A stretch of 64,000 nt of DNA from JALSRK01 sp964461995 (GTDB lineage Bacteria > Acidobacteriota > Terriglobia > Bryobacterales > Bryobacteraceae), in contig CAYWXL010000016.1 in assembly GCA_964461995.1 (NCBI GenBank), positions 1-64,000 of the forward strand, read 5' to 3'. Every line of letters begins with the position of its first letter. The stretch's first letter is position 1. This document shows positions 1 to 7,461 of the stretch, one piece after another. Under the pieces are notes generated by a model. That model saw only the letters and a list, made by a program, of their open reading frames with translations. It searched no databases and was not told the DNA's origin. The position numbers were made by a program, and so were the translations under genes.

Positions 1-54
1 CGATGTCCTCTCGCACTCGGCGTACCCATCAGAGGATAATCGCACTCTGGCTCT

Positions 55-84
55 CCCCCTTCCTGCCTCAATTGACAAAGGGGG
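55..84. repeat. Short hairpin beyond the toxin-like gene
   Basis: A 7-bp perfect inverted repeat, CCCCCTT at 55-61 and AAGGGGG at 78-84, with a 16-nt loop. It lies 3' of the minus-strand PIN gene, so it could help end that transcript, but there is no T-run next to either arm. Nothing else is seen in 1-119, which is the scaffold end. Confidence 0.3.
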
Positions 85-119
85 GACTTGGACACACCTG
101 CATGCATTTCCTTCAGGCA

Positions 120-623
120 CTAGCGCGGCGGCCCCCCGCCTTCCCAAACGAACCTTGCCCGTTCCCGCCGCAGTAGCTCATGCGGCAAGATACAGTTCAC
201 CCCGACCCCGAGACTCGCATCAGGGATCTTGATCCGCTTCTTCGATCCGCCCGGCACCTCGTAAGTCACCACGGTGTGCCCACTTTGAAGCGCTTGCGCT
301 ACTAGGTAATAGTCGGCGGTTTGCAGGAAGGTCGCGATTGCGGCGGGTTCGTAGCCTTGGCTGCGCGCCCAGTTGCTCACCGTTTGAAAATGCCCGAGGG
401 TATCCGCATCCGGCGCGATGAAGAAACCCGCTGGCAGGCCTCGGAGCCACTGTGTCAAATCGTCTTGCTGACCTTTCAATTCTTGATAGACCCGCTCGAT
501 GCTGTAGATCTTTCCAGCGCGGTGTTGTTCAGCGAGCCAGTCCCAAAAGCCCGGGCAGAAATCGAACCCGTAGTGGACGCGCTTGGCGGTAATGAACACG
601 CTGCTATCGAGCAGGTAAGGCAT
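120..623 (-). CDS. DUF4411 PIN-like protein, predicted toxin of a TA pair
   Basis: A 167-residue protein opening with MPYLLDSSVFI, the first-strand pattern of PIN-like nucleases with the early acidic residue, and a later PDASLGVG segment. Family knowledge places DUF4411 among PIN-fold, Mg-dependent RNases and predicts it as a toxin; RNase activity here is inferred. The ATG at 623 is chosen over an in-frame TTG one codon upstream, because its A is the last base of the preceding gene's TGA (TGATG). That implies translational coupling to the ImmA/IrrE-like gene, the predicted antitoxin. The pair sits on the small contig before the N gap, so its genomic neighbours are unknown. Confidence 0.8.
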   Translation of the reverse strand: MPYLLDSSVFITAKRVHYGFDFCPGFWDWLAEQHRAGKIYSIERVYQELKGQQDDLTQWLRGLPAGFFIAPDADTLGHFQTVSNWARSQGYEPAAIATFLQTADYYLVAQALQSGHTVVTYEVPGGSKKRIKIPDASLGVGVNCILPHELLRRERARFVWEGGGPPR

Positions 624-1771
624 CAATAGCCAAAACCCAACCGCGCAGCCAAGCGGTCGAATGTCGCCAGCCGTTTGAAGCCGAGCAGCCGCATCGCCTC
701 AGTGAATGTGGTGCGACCGCTGAAGACACTCGCCACTAAAGCATGCTCCAACCGTCTGCTCACGCGCGCGCCGAGTGTCCGGTAAAAGTCTCCGCCCTCG
801 CCGCCCGCCGCCAACTCCTTCACCCGTTCCAGTTCCGCATGATAGGCGGCCCAGAATCGTTCCCGGCTGCGGAAGAACCCAGCGTCCTGAAGCCGGCGCA
901 GAATGACGAGAGAACTTACCTTGAAACGCCGAGCCAGCCGTGCAGTGGCCTCTTGCCAACTCTCCCCGCGTCGGATCTCCTCACGGAGAATTGCCAGCGG
1001 GACTAGAAACTCCGCCGCCACTTGGTTGCACCATCTTTCTGTCGCTTCATCGGGAAACTGCGAAACCTCGGCATCGGAGAGCGCGGATTGACCAAGCGCC
1101 AAGTGCGCCAGTTCGTGCGCGAGTGTGAACATCTGCCCCGCCTTGGTGTCCGCACCGTTGACGAAGATCAGCGGCGCACACGAATCAGACAGGGTAAAGC
1201 CGCGGAATTCGGCCGGATCGAGCTTTCGATGAGTATTGCTGCCGACGATACCGCTGACCATTACTAACACGCCGGCTTCTTCCAACGTGTCGATGAAGCG
1301 GCGCAACGCTTCTGTCCAAGTGCTGCACCGGCGACGTTCTTCGAGGTCAAAACGGACAGCCTCACGGACAGCCCGCGCGGCATCTTCTACCGGCGTCTCC
1401 CTTGTCAGGAGGCCGACCAAGCGCACCGGCTCGAGTCCTTCTTCGTGGGCGAATTCTGCGAACCAATCCTGGCGCCTTTGGCACATATAGATCGTGTCGA
1501 GAAGGTTGCCGCTCGGACGCACTTGCCGGCCGCGCCCAGTGCGAAAATCCGGGATCGGAAGCCGTTCCTCAGGCGGCTCTTGCAAAAAGAAGTAACCGAA
1601 AGGCACATAGGTTGCGGCAGCGAGATCTTCGAGCTGCCGTATTGTGGGTTGCGCCTTCCGATCCAGCCACTCGTTGAGCTTCGGGAACCTGCGCAGTAAA
1701 TCGTCCCGCTCGCGCCCTGAGCGTTCGATGGCCCACAGGATGATGTCGGGCGCGACTTGCACACGAACCAT
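623..1771 (-). CDS. HTH plus ImmA/IrrE-family metallopeptidase (COG2856), predicted antitoxin
   Basis: 382 residues. Residues 1-60 resemble an XRE-type helix-turn-helix (LNEWLDRKAQPTIRQLEDLA). Residues about 160-260 form the ImmA/IrrE zinc-peptidase domain, with HELAH at 219-223 as the zinc-binding HExxH. The C-terminal part is helical and ends in a segment reminiscent of a DNA-binding tail. COG2856 proteins with an N-terminal HTH are repressors or anti-repressor proteases in mobile elements and are predicted antitoxins when paired with PIN-like toxins. The ATG at 1771 is the first start giving the complete HTH. Its TGA overlaps the next ATG by one base. The promoter would lie in the 36 bases before the gap or inside the gap. 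Confidence 0.82.
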   Translation of the reverse strand: MVRVQVAPDIILWAIERSGRERDDLLRRFPKLNEWLDRKAQPTIRQLEDLAAATYVPFGYFFLQEPPEERLPIPDFRTGRGRQVRPSGNLLDTIYMCQRRQDWFAEFAHEEGLEPVRLVGLLTRETPVEDAARAVREAVRFDLEERRRCSTWTEALRRFIDTLEEAGVLVMVSGIVGSNTHRKLDPAEFRGFTLSDSCAPLIFVNGADTKAGQMFTLAHELAHLALGQSALSDAEVSQFPDEATERWCNQVAAEFLVPLAILREEIRRGESWQEATARLARRFKVSSLVILRRLQDAGFFRSRERFWAAYHAELERVKELAAGGEGGDFYRTLGARVSRRLEHALVASVFSGRTTFTEAMRLLGFKRLATFDRLAARLGFGY

Positions 1772-1807
1772 GCCAGACTCTCCGACCGGATTGTAGCATC
1801 GTCGGGA

Positions 1808-1907
1808 NNNNNNNNNNNNNNNNNNNNNNNNNNNNNNNNNNNNNNNNNNNNNNNNNNNNNNNNNNNNNNNNNNNNNNNNNNNNNNNNNNNNNNNNNNNNN
1901 NNNNNNN
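1808..1907. other. Assembly gap (100 N)
   Basis: Exactly 100 consecutive N, the conventional scaffolding placeholder for a gap of unknown length. Left of it is the start region of the ImmA/IrrE-like gene. Right of it a PP-loop ATPase gene is cut. Order, orientation and distance of the two contigs rest only on the scaffolding. Confidence 0.98.
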
Positions 1908-2007
1908 GCAGTCCGACGACCTCCACGTCCGGCATCCGCCGCAGCACATGCAGGCACCACGCGCTGTCCTTGCCCGAACTCCACGACAACACCACTTGGC
2001 GCATCAT
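1908..2007 (-). CDS. PP-loop ATPase, diphthine-ammonia-ligase-like, truncated by the gap
   Basis: Only the first 33 residues remain. They begin (M)MRQVVLSWSSGKDSAW and contain the PP-loop motif SSGKDS, which binds ATP for adenylation. The SGKDSAWCLHVLRR pattern fits the COG2102/Dph6-like family of adenine nucleotide alpha hydrolases. In bacteria these are not tied to diphthamide and their substrate is mostly unknown. Two adjacent ATGs at 2007 and 2004 are both possible starts. The remaining roughly 190 residues expected for the family are lost in the assembly gap. Confidence 0.72.
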
Positions 2008-2705
2008 TTCGCGATCCTAGCAGGAGACGCCCCTGCCGGGGCGGCACCCCGCCACCGATAGTCCCATTTCTGCCGCCCGGCCGCCGGCTTGCGCCGTCCG
2101 TCTGAAATCTTTGGTCCCATGGCGAACCTGCTGCCCATCCTCTTGAATCTGCGCCGGTTCCCCCCTTGCGGAAGCCCCCTGCGCCGGCCGGTCCTTATAA
2201 ATGAAAAACGGAGGCAGAGTTCTCCCGCTCCCAGCCGGCCGAAACCCGGCGCGGCGGAGTCCACTGGAGCCAGACCGCTTTCGCACCCGCTCCGCCCGCT
2301 CGTCGGGCGCCTGAGCGGTCCTGCCGCTCGTCGTGAAGCGAACGGCGACCGGCCAAGGGCTAGCCCGGGCTCATGCACCCGGACGGTCGCCCGGCTCCGG
2401 CGGGTGCGCAAATTTTGCAGTTGCCTATTTTGAGGAACCGCCGCCCGCGACGTGACGCCTCATCGGGGCGCACGCGTCACACGTGCGGCCAACGGATTGA
2501 TATGGAACGACTTGTCCGTTTTAACGCTTTGCGTGGGCCGAAGCGCCACCGATCACGCCGCCCGGCCTTGCGACACTCGCGCCGGTGTTCACGAGCCCAG
2601 CGCTCCGCCTCTGGCTCGGCGGCCGCTTCGGCCCCGTGCGGGCCACGAACCAGCGGCCCCGATCCCTGCTACCAGCGGAAACCGGTCCACCACGACCCGC
2701 CGAAG
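2008..2705. other. 698-bp stretch without a supported gene
   Basis: The region lies between the start of the minus-strand PP-loop gene and the stop of the ferredoxin oxidoreductase beta gene. Open frames are present on both strands but look like GC-rich shadows (Arg/Pro/Gly-rich, no family pattern). A small perfect hairpin, CGCCCG-5nt-CGGGCG, sits at 2293-2309 with no T-run. An AT-rich patch near 2412-2430 could hold a promoter, but no clear -35/-10 pair was found. No RNA gene was recognised. Confidence 0.5.
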
Positions 2706-4301
2706 CTACCGGATGCCGGCCAGCTCCTGCAGCAGGCGCCAGTTCTCCAGGCGCTCCTGCTGGGCCGCCAGCAGCTCGGGCGAGGGGTTGCCGTCTTTGT
2801 CGAAGTGCTTGGCGAAGCGGCCCTCGGTCCGGGCGAAGTAGATGAAGTCGATCTGCTCGCCGGTCTTCGGGTGCTTGTACCAGTCCTCCTTGACCGCCGG
2901 ATTGCCGGTGAGGCTGATCCGGTCCTTCATCCGCTCGCCCTTGCGCGGGTCGTAGATGAAGATCGGGAAGGCGCGGGAGTTGCAGGCAAGCTTGGCCTGG
3001 TGTTCGGCCATGTCGTCGGCCACGCCGTGCTCCGGCTGGCAGGTGGTGAAGCAGTTGACGATGGCCGGGCCCGGGAACTCGTTGGCCTCCATGACGGCCT
3101 TGTAGAAATGGTTGACGTGGGCCGGGGTGGTCTGGGCGACGTAGACGTTGCGGTGCATCATGCAGATGTTGGCCAGCTCCTTGCGGAACTCGCTCTTGCC
3201 GTGGACGTCCTTGCCGTGGTAGGCCATCTTGGCGTTCTGGCCGTGGAAGGAGCTGGTGGAGGCCTGGCCGCCGGTGTTCGAGTAGACCTGGGTATCCAGC
3301 ACGAGCACCTTGATGTCCATGCCCGAGGCGAGCATGCGCGAGAGCGACTGGAAACCGATGTCCAGCATCGCCCCGTCGCCCCCCAGCACCCAGAGGCGCT
3401 TGTGCTGCCAGCCCATCTGGTCCCAGCGGGCGCGGACGCCCATGGCGTCGGCCGGGGCGTTCTCGAACAGCGAGTTGGTCCACGGCACGAGGAACGGGTT
3501 GTACGGATAGGTGGAACCGTAGACCGTGTTACACCCGGTGGCGGCGACGATGCCGATGTTCTCCGGGCCGTAGACGAAGCCGGTGGCGGCCAGCATCATC
3601 CGCAGCGCCGTGGCCTCGCCGCAGCCCATGCAGGAGCCGGCCCCTCCGACGTAGAGCAGCGACCGCTCGGCGAGCATCATGTCGGCCAGCGCCCGCTCGT
3701 TGATGAACTTTTTGGGCGTCTCCGGCATCTGTTTGAAGAACTGGAAGGCCTGCCGGTACCACTCGAGCTTCTCACGATTCTTGCGGACCATCTTCAGGGC
3801 CGCATGGTCGCCGCAGGCCTCGACGCACTCGGCGCAGCCCTTGCACTTGGTCGGGTCGATGAAGATGCCGAACTTGCCGCCGCCGACGCCCTTGCGCTCG
3901 AGGACGCTCCAGTACTTCTTGGTCTCTACCCACTGCCCGGCCAGCGACTGGCGCAGCTCGCCGTTCTCGAGCGTGGCCAGCTTCTCCTGGAGAGTCTCCG
4001 GCTCGGCCACCTTGGCCAGGATCGCCGTGTCCGGGCACTGGGTGACGCACTCCATGCACCCGACGCACTTCTCGGGCAGGAACTCGGGGATCTCCGGAGC
4101 GATGTAGCTGAAGTCGCGCAGGGCGCCCGTTCCCGCTGGGATGACGCTGCGGGCCGTGTAGACGTCGGCTTCGAGCTCCTGCTCGCCGGCGCCCCGGTTG
4201 TAGGCGCCGACGACGCGCTCGTTGAAGTCTTCCGGATCGACGATGTGGAGCCGGATATCCTGGTGTTTGGCCGGGATCCCGGCCGGCGTGGGACTGCTCA
4301 T
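2706..4301 (-). CDS. Pyruvate:ferredoxin oxidoreductase, ferredoxin plus TPP-binding half (split NifJ)
   Basis: 531 residues matching the C-terminal half of NifJ-type PFOR. An 8Fe ferredoxin domain has CxxCxxCxxxCP at C79/82/85/89 and a second CxxCxxCxxxC at C153/156/159/163. The TPP-binding beta domain follows, with GSCMGCGEA and a later GCNTVYG (ligands of the proximal cluster) and the TPP motif GGDGAMLDIGF. QVYSNTGGQAS is the conserved PFOR loop. It should decarboxylate pyruvate (or another 2-oxoacid) to acetyl-CoA while reducing ferredoxin in the cytoplasm, together with the upstream subunit. The ATG at 4301 overlaps the preceding TAA by one base (TAATG), so the halves are translationally coupled. 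Substrate identity is inferred from family resemblance. Confidence 0.9.
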   Translation of the reverse strand: MSSPTPAGIPAKHQDIRLHIVDPEDFNERVVGAYNRGAGEQELEADVYTARSVIPAGTGALRDFSYIAPEIPEFLPEKCVGCMECVTQCPDTAILAKVAEPETLQEKLATLENGELRQSLAGQWVETKKYWSVLERKGVGGGKFGIFIDPTKCKGCAECVEACGDHAALKMVRKNREKLEWYRQAFQFFKQMPETPKKFINERALADMMLAERSLLYVGGAGSCMGCGEATALRMMLAATGFVYGPENIGIVAATGCNTVYGSTYPYNPFLVPWTNSLFENAPADAMGVRARWDQMGWQHKRLWVLGGDGAMLDIGFQSLSRMLASGMDIKVLVLDTQVYSNTGGQASTSSFHGQNAKMAYHGKDVHGKSEFRKELANICMMHRNVYVAQTTPAHVNHFYKAVMEANEFPGPAIVNCFTTCQPEHGVADDMAEHQAKLACNSRAFPIFIYDPRKGERMKDRISLTGNPAVKEDWYKHPKTGEQIDFIYFARTEGRFAKHFDKDGNPSPELLAAQQERLENWRLLQELAGIR

Positions 4302-6328
4302 TACACCACCCTCAGATCGGCGGCGGCCTGGTCGGCCTCCGCGTTGGAGAACATCACCTCCCGAGGCACTTCGATCACCTCGGAAAACCCGCGCCGCACG
4401 GCGCGAAGATTGTCCTGGACCACCTGCTCGCCGCGGGAGCCGAAATACTTGCGCAGCGACTTCTCGACGCCGGCGAACAGCTCGTCCTCGCCGATGCCGG
4501 ACCGCTCCCGGAAAGGCGTGACCCGCAGAAAAACGCCGAGCAGCACGATGCCCTGCATCCGCTGCTGCAGGTCGGCGCGGCTGCAGCACTCGCGGGCGAT
4601 CGACACCATGTCCAGGGCGAAGAACCGGCCGTCTTTGTCCCGCAGGCGCTGCCGGGCCCAGGCCGGGACCGAATCCCAGATCTCGGCGGGCTCCCTGAGG
4701 TGGCTCTGGGTGAACACCGTGCCACCCTCCGAAAGCCCTTTGAGCACGTCGCCGAGATTGAAAGCGTTGACGTCGTTCAGGGCGATGAACTCGACGTGGG
4801 CCAGCTCGCAGTGGGTCCGGACGTGCTCTTTGGCGACGGTCAGATAGTACGTGGTCGGCAGGCCTTTCTTCTCGGAGCCGTACTTCGGGTAGGCCTGGAC
4901 GTCGAGGCCGAAGACCTCGCCGGCGATGGTGGCGATCACCTTGTTGGTGGTCACCGATCCGTAGCCGCCCACCGAGTGGCCGCGCATGGAGAACGAGCCC
5001 GGCGGACGGACGTCGGGGTTCACCCGGGCCTCGAGAGCCGTCTCGTGCTTGATGTTCAGGCTGAAGTAGTGCTTCGGCTCCTCGCTCAGCATGTTCTCGA
5101 CGACGGCGATGAAGTCGCCGGGGCGGATGTCGCGGCTGCCCAGCCCGGCCGATCCGCCGTAGAAGCGCGGCATGCGCTCCACCGGCGGGTAGCCCGGCGT
5201 GCCGGCCATGGCGTCGGCGAAGGAAGCCTTCAGCTCGCAGAGCTGAGGATTGGACTGCTGGAGGGGGATGTCCAGGCGCTCGACGACCGAGACCGCCTTG
5301 ACGTGCCGCAGCGCCTCGACGATCTGCCGGGAGGGCCAGGGCCGGAAGCAGGTGATGTGCAGCAGGCCCACCCGGACGCCCATGTTCTCCCGGATCCAAT
5401 CGACGGCGGCCTCGGCGGTCTCCATCATGCAGCCGGAGCCGACGATGGCGTACTCGGCGTCCTCAAGCCGGTAGGGCATGAGGAGGCCGTAGCGGCGGCC
5501 GGTCAACGCCTGGAACTCCGCCATGGCCGCCTCCAGGCAAGGCAGCACGCGGTCATAGTAGGCGCGCTGGGCGATCTTGCCCTTCATATAGGAGTCCTGG
5601 TTCTGCACCACGCCGGTCATCAGCGGCACGGCCGGATCCATCAGGTTCCGGAGCTTCTCCGACGGTGCGCCCACGAAGCGCTTCATCAGCTCCGGCTCCG
5701 GCAGCCGGACGTTCTCGATGGTGTGGGTGGTGAGGAAGCCGTCCTGAACGTTGAGGAAAGGCGTTTCCGAGTCCTCGGCGGCCCGGCGGGCGATGAGGGC
5801 AAGGTCGCCGGCCTCCTGGGCGTTGCGGGCGTAGAGTACGCCCCAGCCGCAGTCGGCCACCCCCACCACGTCGTCGTGCCCGGCGTGGACGTTGAGCGAG
5901 TGCGAGGTCAGGGCCCGGGCTCCGATGTGGAAGACCACCGGCAGCCGCTTGCCGGCGATCGTGTAGAGAACCTCCTTCATGAGGATCAGCCCCTGCCCGG
6001 AGGTGAAGTTCGTCACCCGGCCGCCGGCCAAGGCGAACCCTTCGCAGACGGTGGCCGAGGAGTGCTCGGACTCCGGCTCGATGAACATGAGCGGCTCGCC
6101 CCAGAGGTTGCGCTTGCCGTTGGCCACGGCGGCCTGGAAACCGCCGCCCATGGTGGTGGATGAGGTGATGGGGTAGGCCCCGGCCCCTTGCGAGATGTTG
6201 GTTTCCACCCAGACGACGCTGCCGGCGCCGTCGGTAGTGGTCGGAATGCCCGGGTACGGGTATTCCTCGGGCCCGCCGTTTTCGAAGCCCAGCGGCTTCG
6301 ATGGTGTGTCGGTAACGATCGTTCCCAT
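4301..6328 (-). CDS. Pyruvate:ferredoxin oxidoreductase, alpha-gamma half (split NifJ)
   Basis: 675 residues corresponding to PFOR domains I-III in NifJ order. The pyrimidine-binding domain has AYPITSSTTMGG, the FTSGQGLILMKE stretch and HSLNVHAGHDDV. A transketolase C-terminal-like domain comes next (GLLHITCFRPWPS). The gamma domain carries GHSVGGYGSVTTNKVI and SVPAWARQRLRDK. It ends just where the ferredoxin insert begins in NifJ, and the next gene resumes there. The two lengths sum to 1206, close to a single-chain PFOR of about 1170-1200. The ATG at 6328 has a good Shine-Dalgarno, AGGAAGG, about 7 bases upstream. A sigma70-like promoter lies about 200 bp upstream. An alpha-gamma fusion of a KorA-type enzyme is less likely, because the gamma domain is C-terminal here. 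Confidence 0.9.
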   Translation of the reverse strand: MGTIVTDTPSKPLGFENGGPEEYPYPGIPTTTDGAGSVVWVETNISQGAGAYPITSSTTMGGGFQAAVANGKRNLWGEPLMFIEPESEHSSATVCEGFALAGGRVTNFTSGQGLILMKEVLYTIAGKRLPVVFHIGARALTSHSLNVHAGHDDVVGVADCGWGVLYARNAQEAGDLALIARRAAEDSETPFLNVQDGFLTTHTIENVRLPEPELMKRFVGAPSEKLRNLMDPAVPLMTGVVQNQDSYMKGKIAQRAYYDRVLPCLEAAMAEFQALTGRRYGLLMPYRLEDAEYAIVGSGCMMETAEAAVDWIRENMGVRVGLLHITCFRPWPSRQIVEALRHVKAVSVVERLDIPLQQSNPQLCELKASFADAMAGTPGYPPVERMPRFYGGSAGLGSRDIRPGDFIAVVENMLSEEPKHYFSLNIKHETALEARVNPDVRPPGSFSMRGHSVGGYGSVTTNKVIATIAGEVFGLDVQAYPKYGSEKKGLPTTYYLTVAKEHVRTHCELAHVEFIALNDVNAFNLGDVLKGLSEGGTVFTQSHLREPAEIWDSVPAWARQRLRDKDGRFFALDMVSIARECCSRADLQQRMQGIVLLGVFLRVTPFRERSGIGEDELFAGVEKSLRKYFGSRGEQVVQDNLRAVRRGFSEVIEVPREVMFSNAEADQAAADLRVV

Positions 6329-6795
6329 GGCCGTCCTTCCTTACCAGCCGGGCGGGTTTCGCGCCCGGCTGAGCTGACAAAAAAGACGAATGAATCCGGC
6401 CGTTGTCCGCCCTCGCGGCTCTTTCCGCGGAAGCGGCGCCACGGGTCCGATCTGTTTCCTGCCTGCTTGAAGAAGCGCCGGTGATGAGAAATATGACTGC
6501 CCAGCTCCCAGCAGCGCTTCCGGAACCATTCTATGCGAAATCGTCGAGTTTGGCAAAACGGTCCCACTCGGAATGCAGATCCTGGACGGAACCAAGAGGC
6601 AAACACCGTGCGAGGCGTCTACACACTCAGTGCCCGCGCGGAGCTGGATGTGCTGTTGGGAACAGCAGGGCGCGCGACCCCGACCGCAGTTTCGAAGACG
6701 CCTCCAGCGCCCAGTTCAAGCTGCCAGCTCCCGGCCCGGCACGTCGTGGGGAGCCGCCAGACAGTCCGGACGGTCGCGCTGTCGGGAGGGGTGGG
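6329..6795. other. 467-bp intergenic region upstream of the split PFOR genes
   Basis: No supported gene. It holds the likely PFOR promoter (see 6528-6556) and therefore a leader of roughly 190 nt before the ATG at 6328. The remainder, 6560-6795, lies 3' of the thioredoxin-like gene. No strong intrinsic terminator or riboswitch fold was recognised by eye. Confidence 0.5.
6528..6556 (-). promoter_or_regulatory. Predicted sigma70-type promoter for the PFOR operon
   Basis: On the minus strand, TTGCCA (6556-6551) is followed by a 17-bp spacer and TAGAAT (6533-6528). This matches the consensus -35 at four of six positions and the -10 at five of six, with ideal spacing. Transcription would start near 6521 and run into the PFOR genes. 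Confidence 0.55.
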
Positions 6796-7317
6796 CTACT
6801 TCTCGGCGAGCAGCTTCTCGATCATCTCCCGCATGTTCTTCTCTTCATTGCGGAAGAACTCGTCTGTGCCCCCGTACTGGGCCCGGATCACGCCCTTCTT
6901 GTCGATGAAGACGAGCTGCGGCATCCACATGGTGAGCATGATCGGGTGCTCGAGGAAGTCCACGGCACGGTCCCGGTTGACATAGCCCACCGGGTAATCC
7001 AGGTTCAGCTCGGCGCGGAACGGCTCAACGAGCCTCTCGGCGCCCTCGTTGATGGCGACCCCGAGAACCTGGAACCCCTTGGGGCCGTACTCGGCGTACA
7101 TCTTCCGCAGCACGCTGGACGTCCTCTTACAGTGTGGGCAGGTGGTGAGCAGGAACTCCAAGGCCACTACCTTGCCTTTGAACTGGCTCAGCTTCATCTC
7201 TTGGCCGTTGGCCAGTTTGAAAACGAGTTCCGGCGCAGGGCGCGGAACCCGGATGGCGAACAACGGCAGGACGGCCATCAGAATCCCTGTGGCGATCGCG
7301 ATTGAGCTTCGATGCAT
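6796..7317 (-). CDS. Exported thioredoxin-like protein (TlpA/peroxiredoxin family)
   Basis: 173 residues. An N-terminal hydrophobic segment (SIAIATGILMAVLPLFA) is a signal peptide or anchor. A thioredoxin fold follows, with the active site TTCPHCKR (CPHC) and the usual strand GKVVALEFLL before it. A cis-proline-type loop is at MPQLVFIDKKGVI. A periplasmic thiol-disulfide reductase or AhpC/TSA-like role is expected; the partner is unknown. AGGAGG lies upstream, 7 nt from an in-frame TTG (7320) and 10 nt from the ATG (7317). ATG was preferred, but TTG would add only one residue. It stands alone between the PFOR promoter region and the peptidase-like gene. Confidence 0.8.
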   Translation of the reverse strand: MHRSSIAIATGILMAVLPLFAIRVPRPAPELVFKLANGQEMKLSQFKGKVVALEFLLTTCPHCKRTSSVLRKMYAEYGPKGFQVLGVAINEGAERLVEPFRAELNLDYPVGYVNRDRAVDFLEHPIMLTMWMPQLVFIDKKGVIRAQYGGTDEFFRNEEKNMREMIEKLLAEK

Positions 7318-7362
7318 CAACGAAATGCCTCCTGAATTTAGGCGCTCGAGCCGGTGAACTCC

Positions 7363-7402
7363 GCCAGGCAGCGGCGGCAGCCGTATGACCGCTGCGCCTG
7401 GC
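7363..7402. repeat. Long imperfect hairpin in the intergenic space
   Basis: Arms GCCAGGCAGCGG (7363-7374) and CCGCTGCGCCTGGC (7389-7402) pair over 12 bp, with a 2-nt bulge and a 14-nt loop. It lies between the minus-strand HExxH protein gene and the thioredoxin gene. It could attenuate readthrough, but no T-run follows on either strand. Confidence 0.4.
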
Positions 7403-7461
7403 CGTGTACGTCTGCGGATTTCACCATCGGTCGTGGAGCTAAGCTGATCTCTTTTATTAGA

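Noticed and set aside
2373..4847. An 824-codon open frame on the plus strand opposite the ferredoxin oxidoreductase genes
   Set aside because: The minus strand encodes clear PFOR domains with all cluster ligands. The plus frame is an Arg/Leu/Val-rich GC shadow with no family pattern. The same holds for long antisense frames at 30401-32314, 44219-46486, 53928-56051 and 57981-59642.
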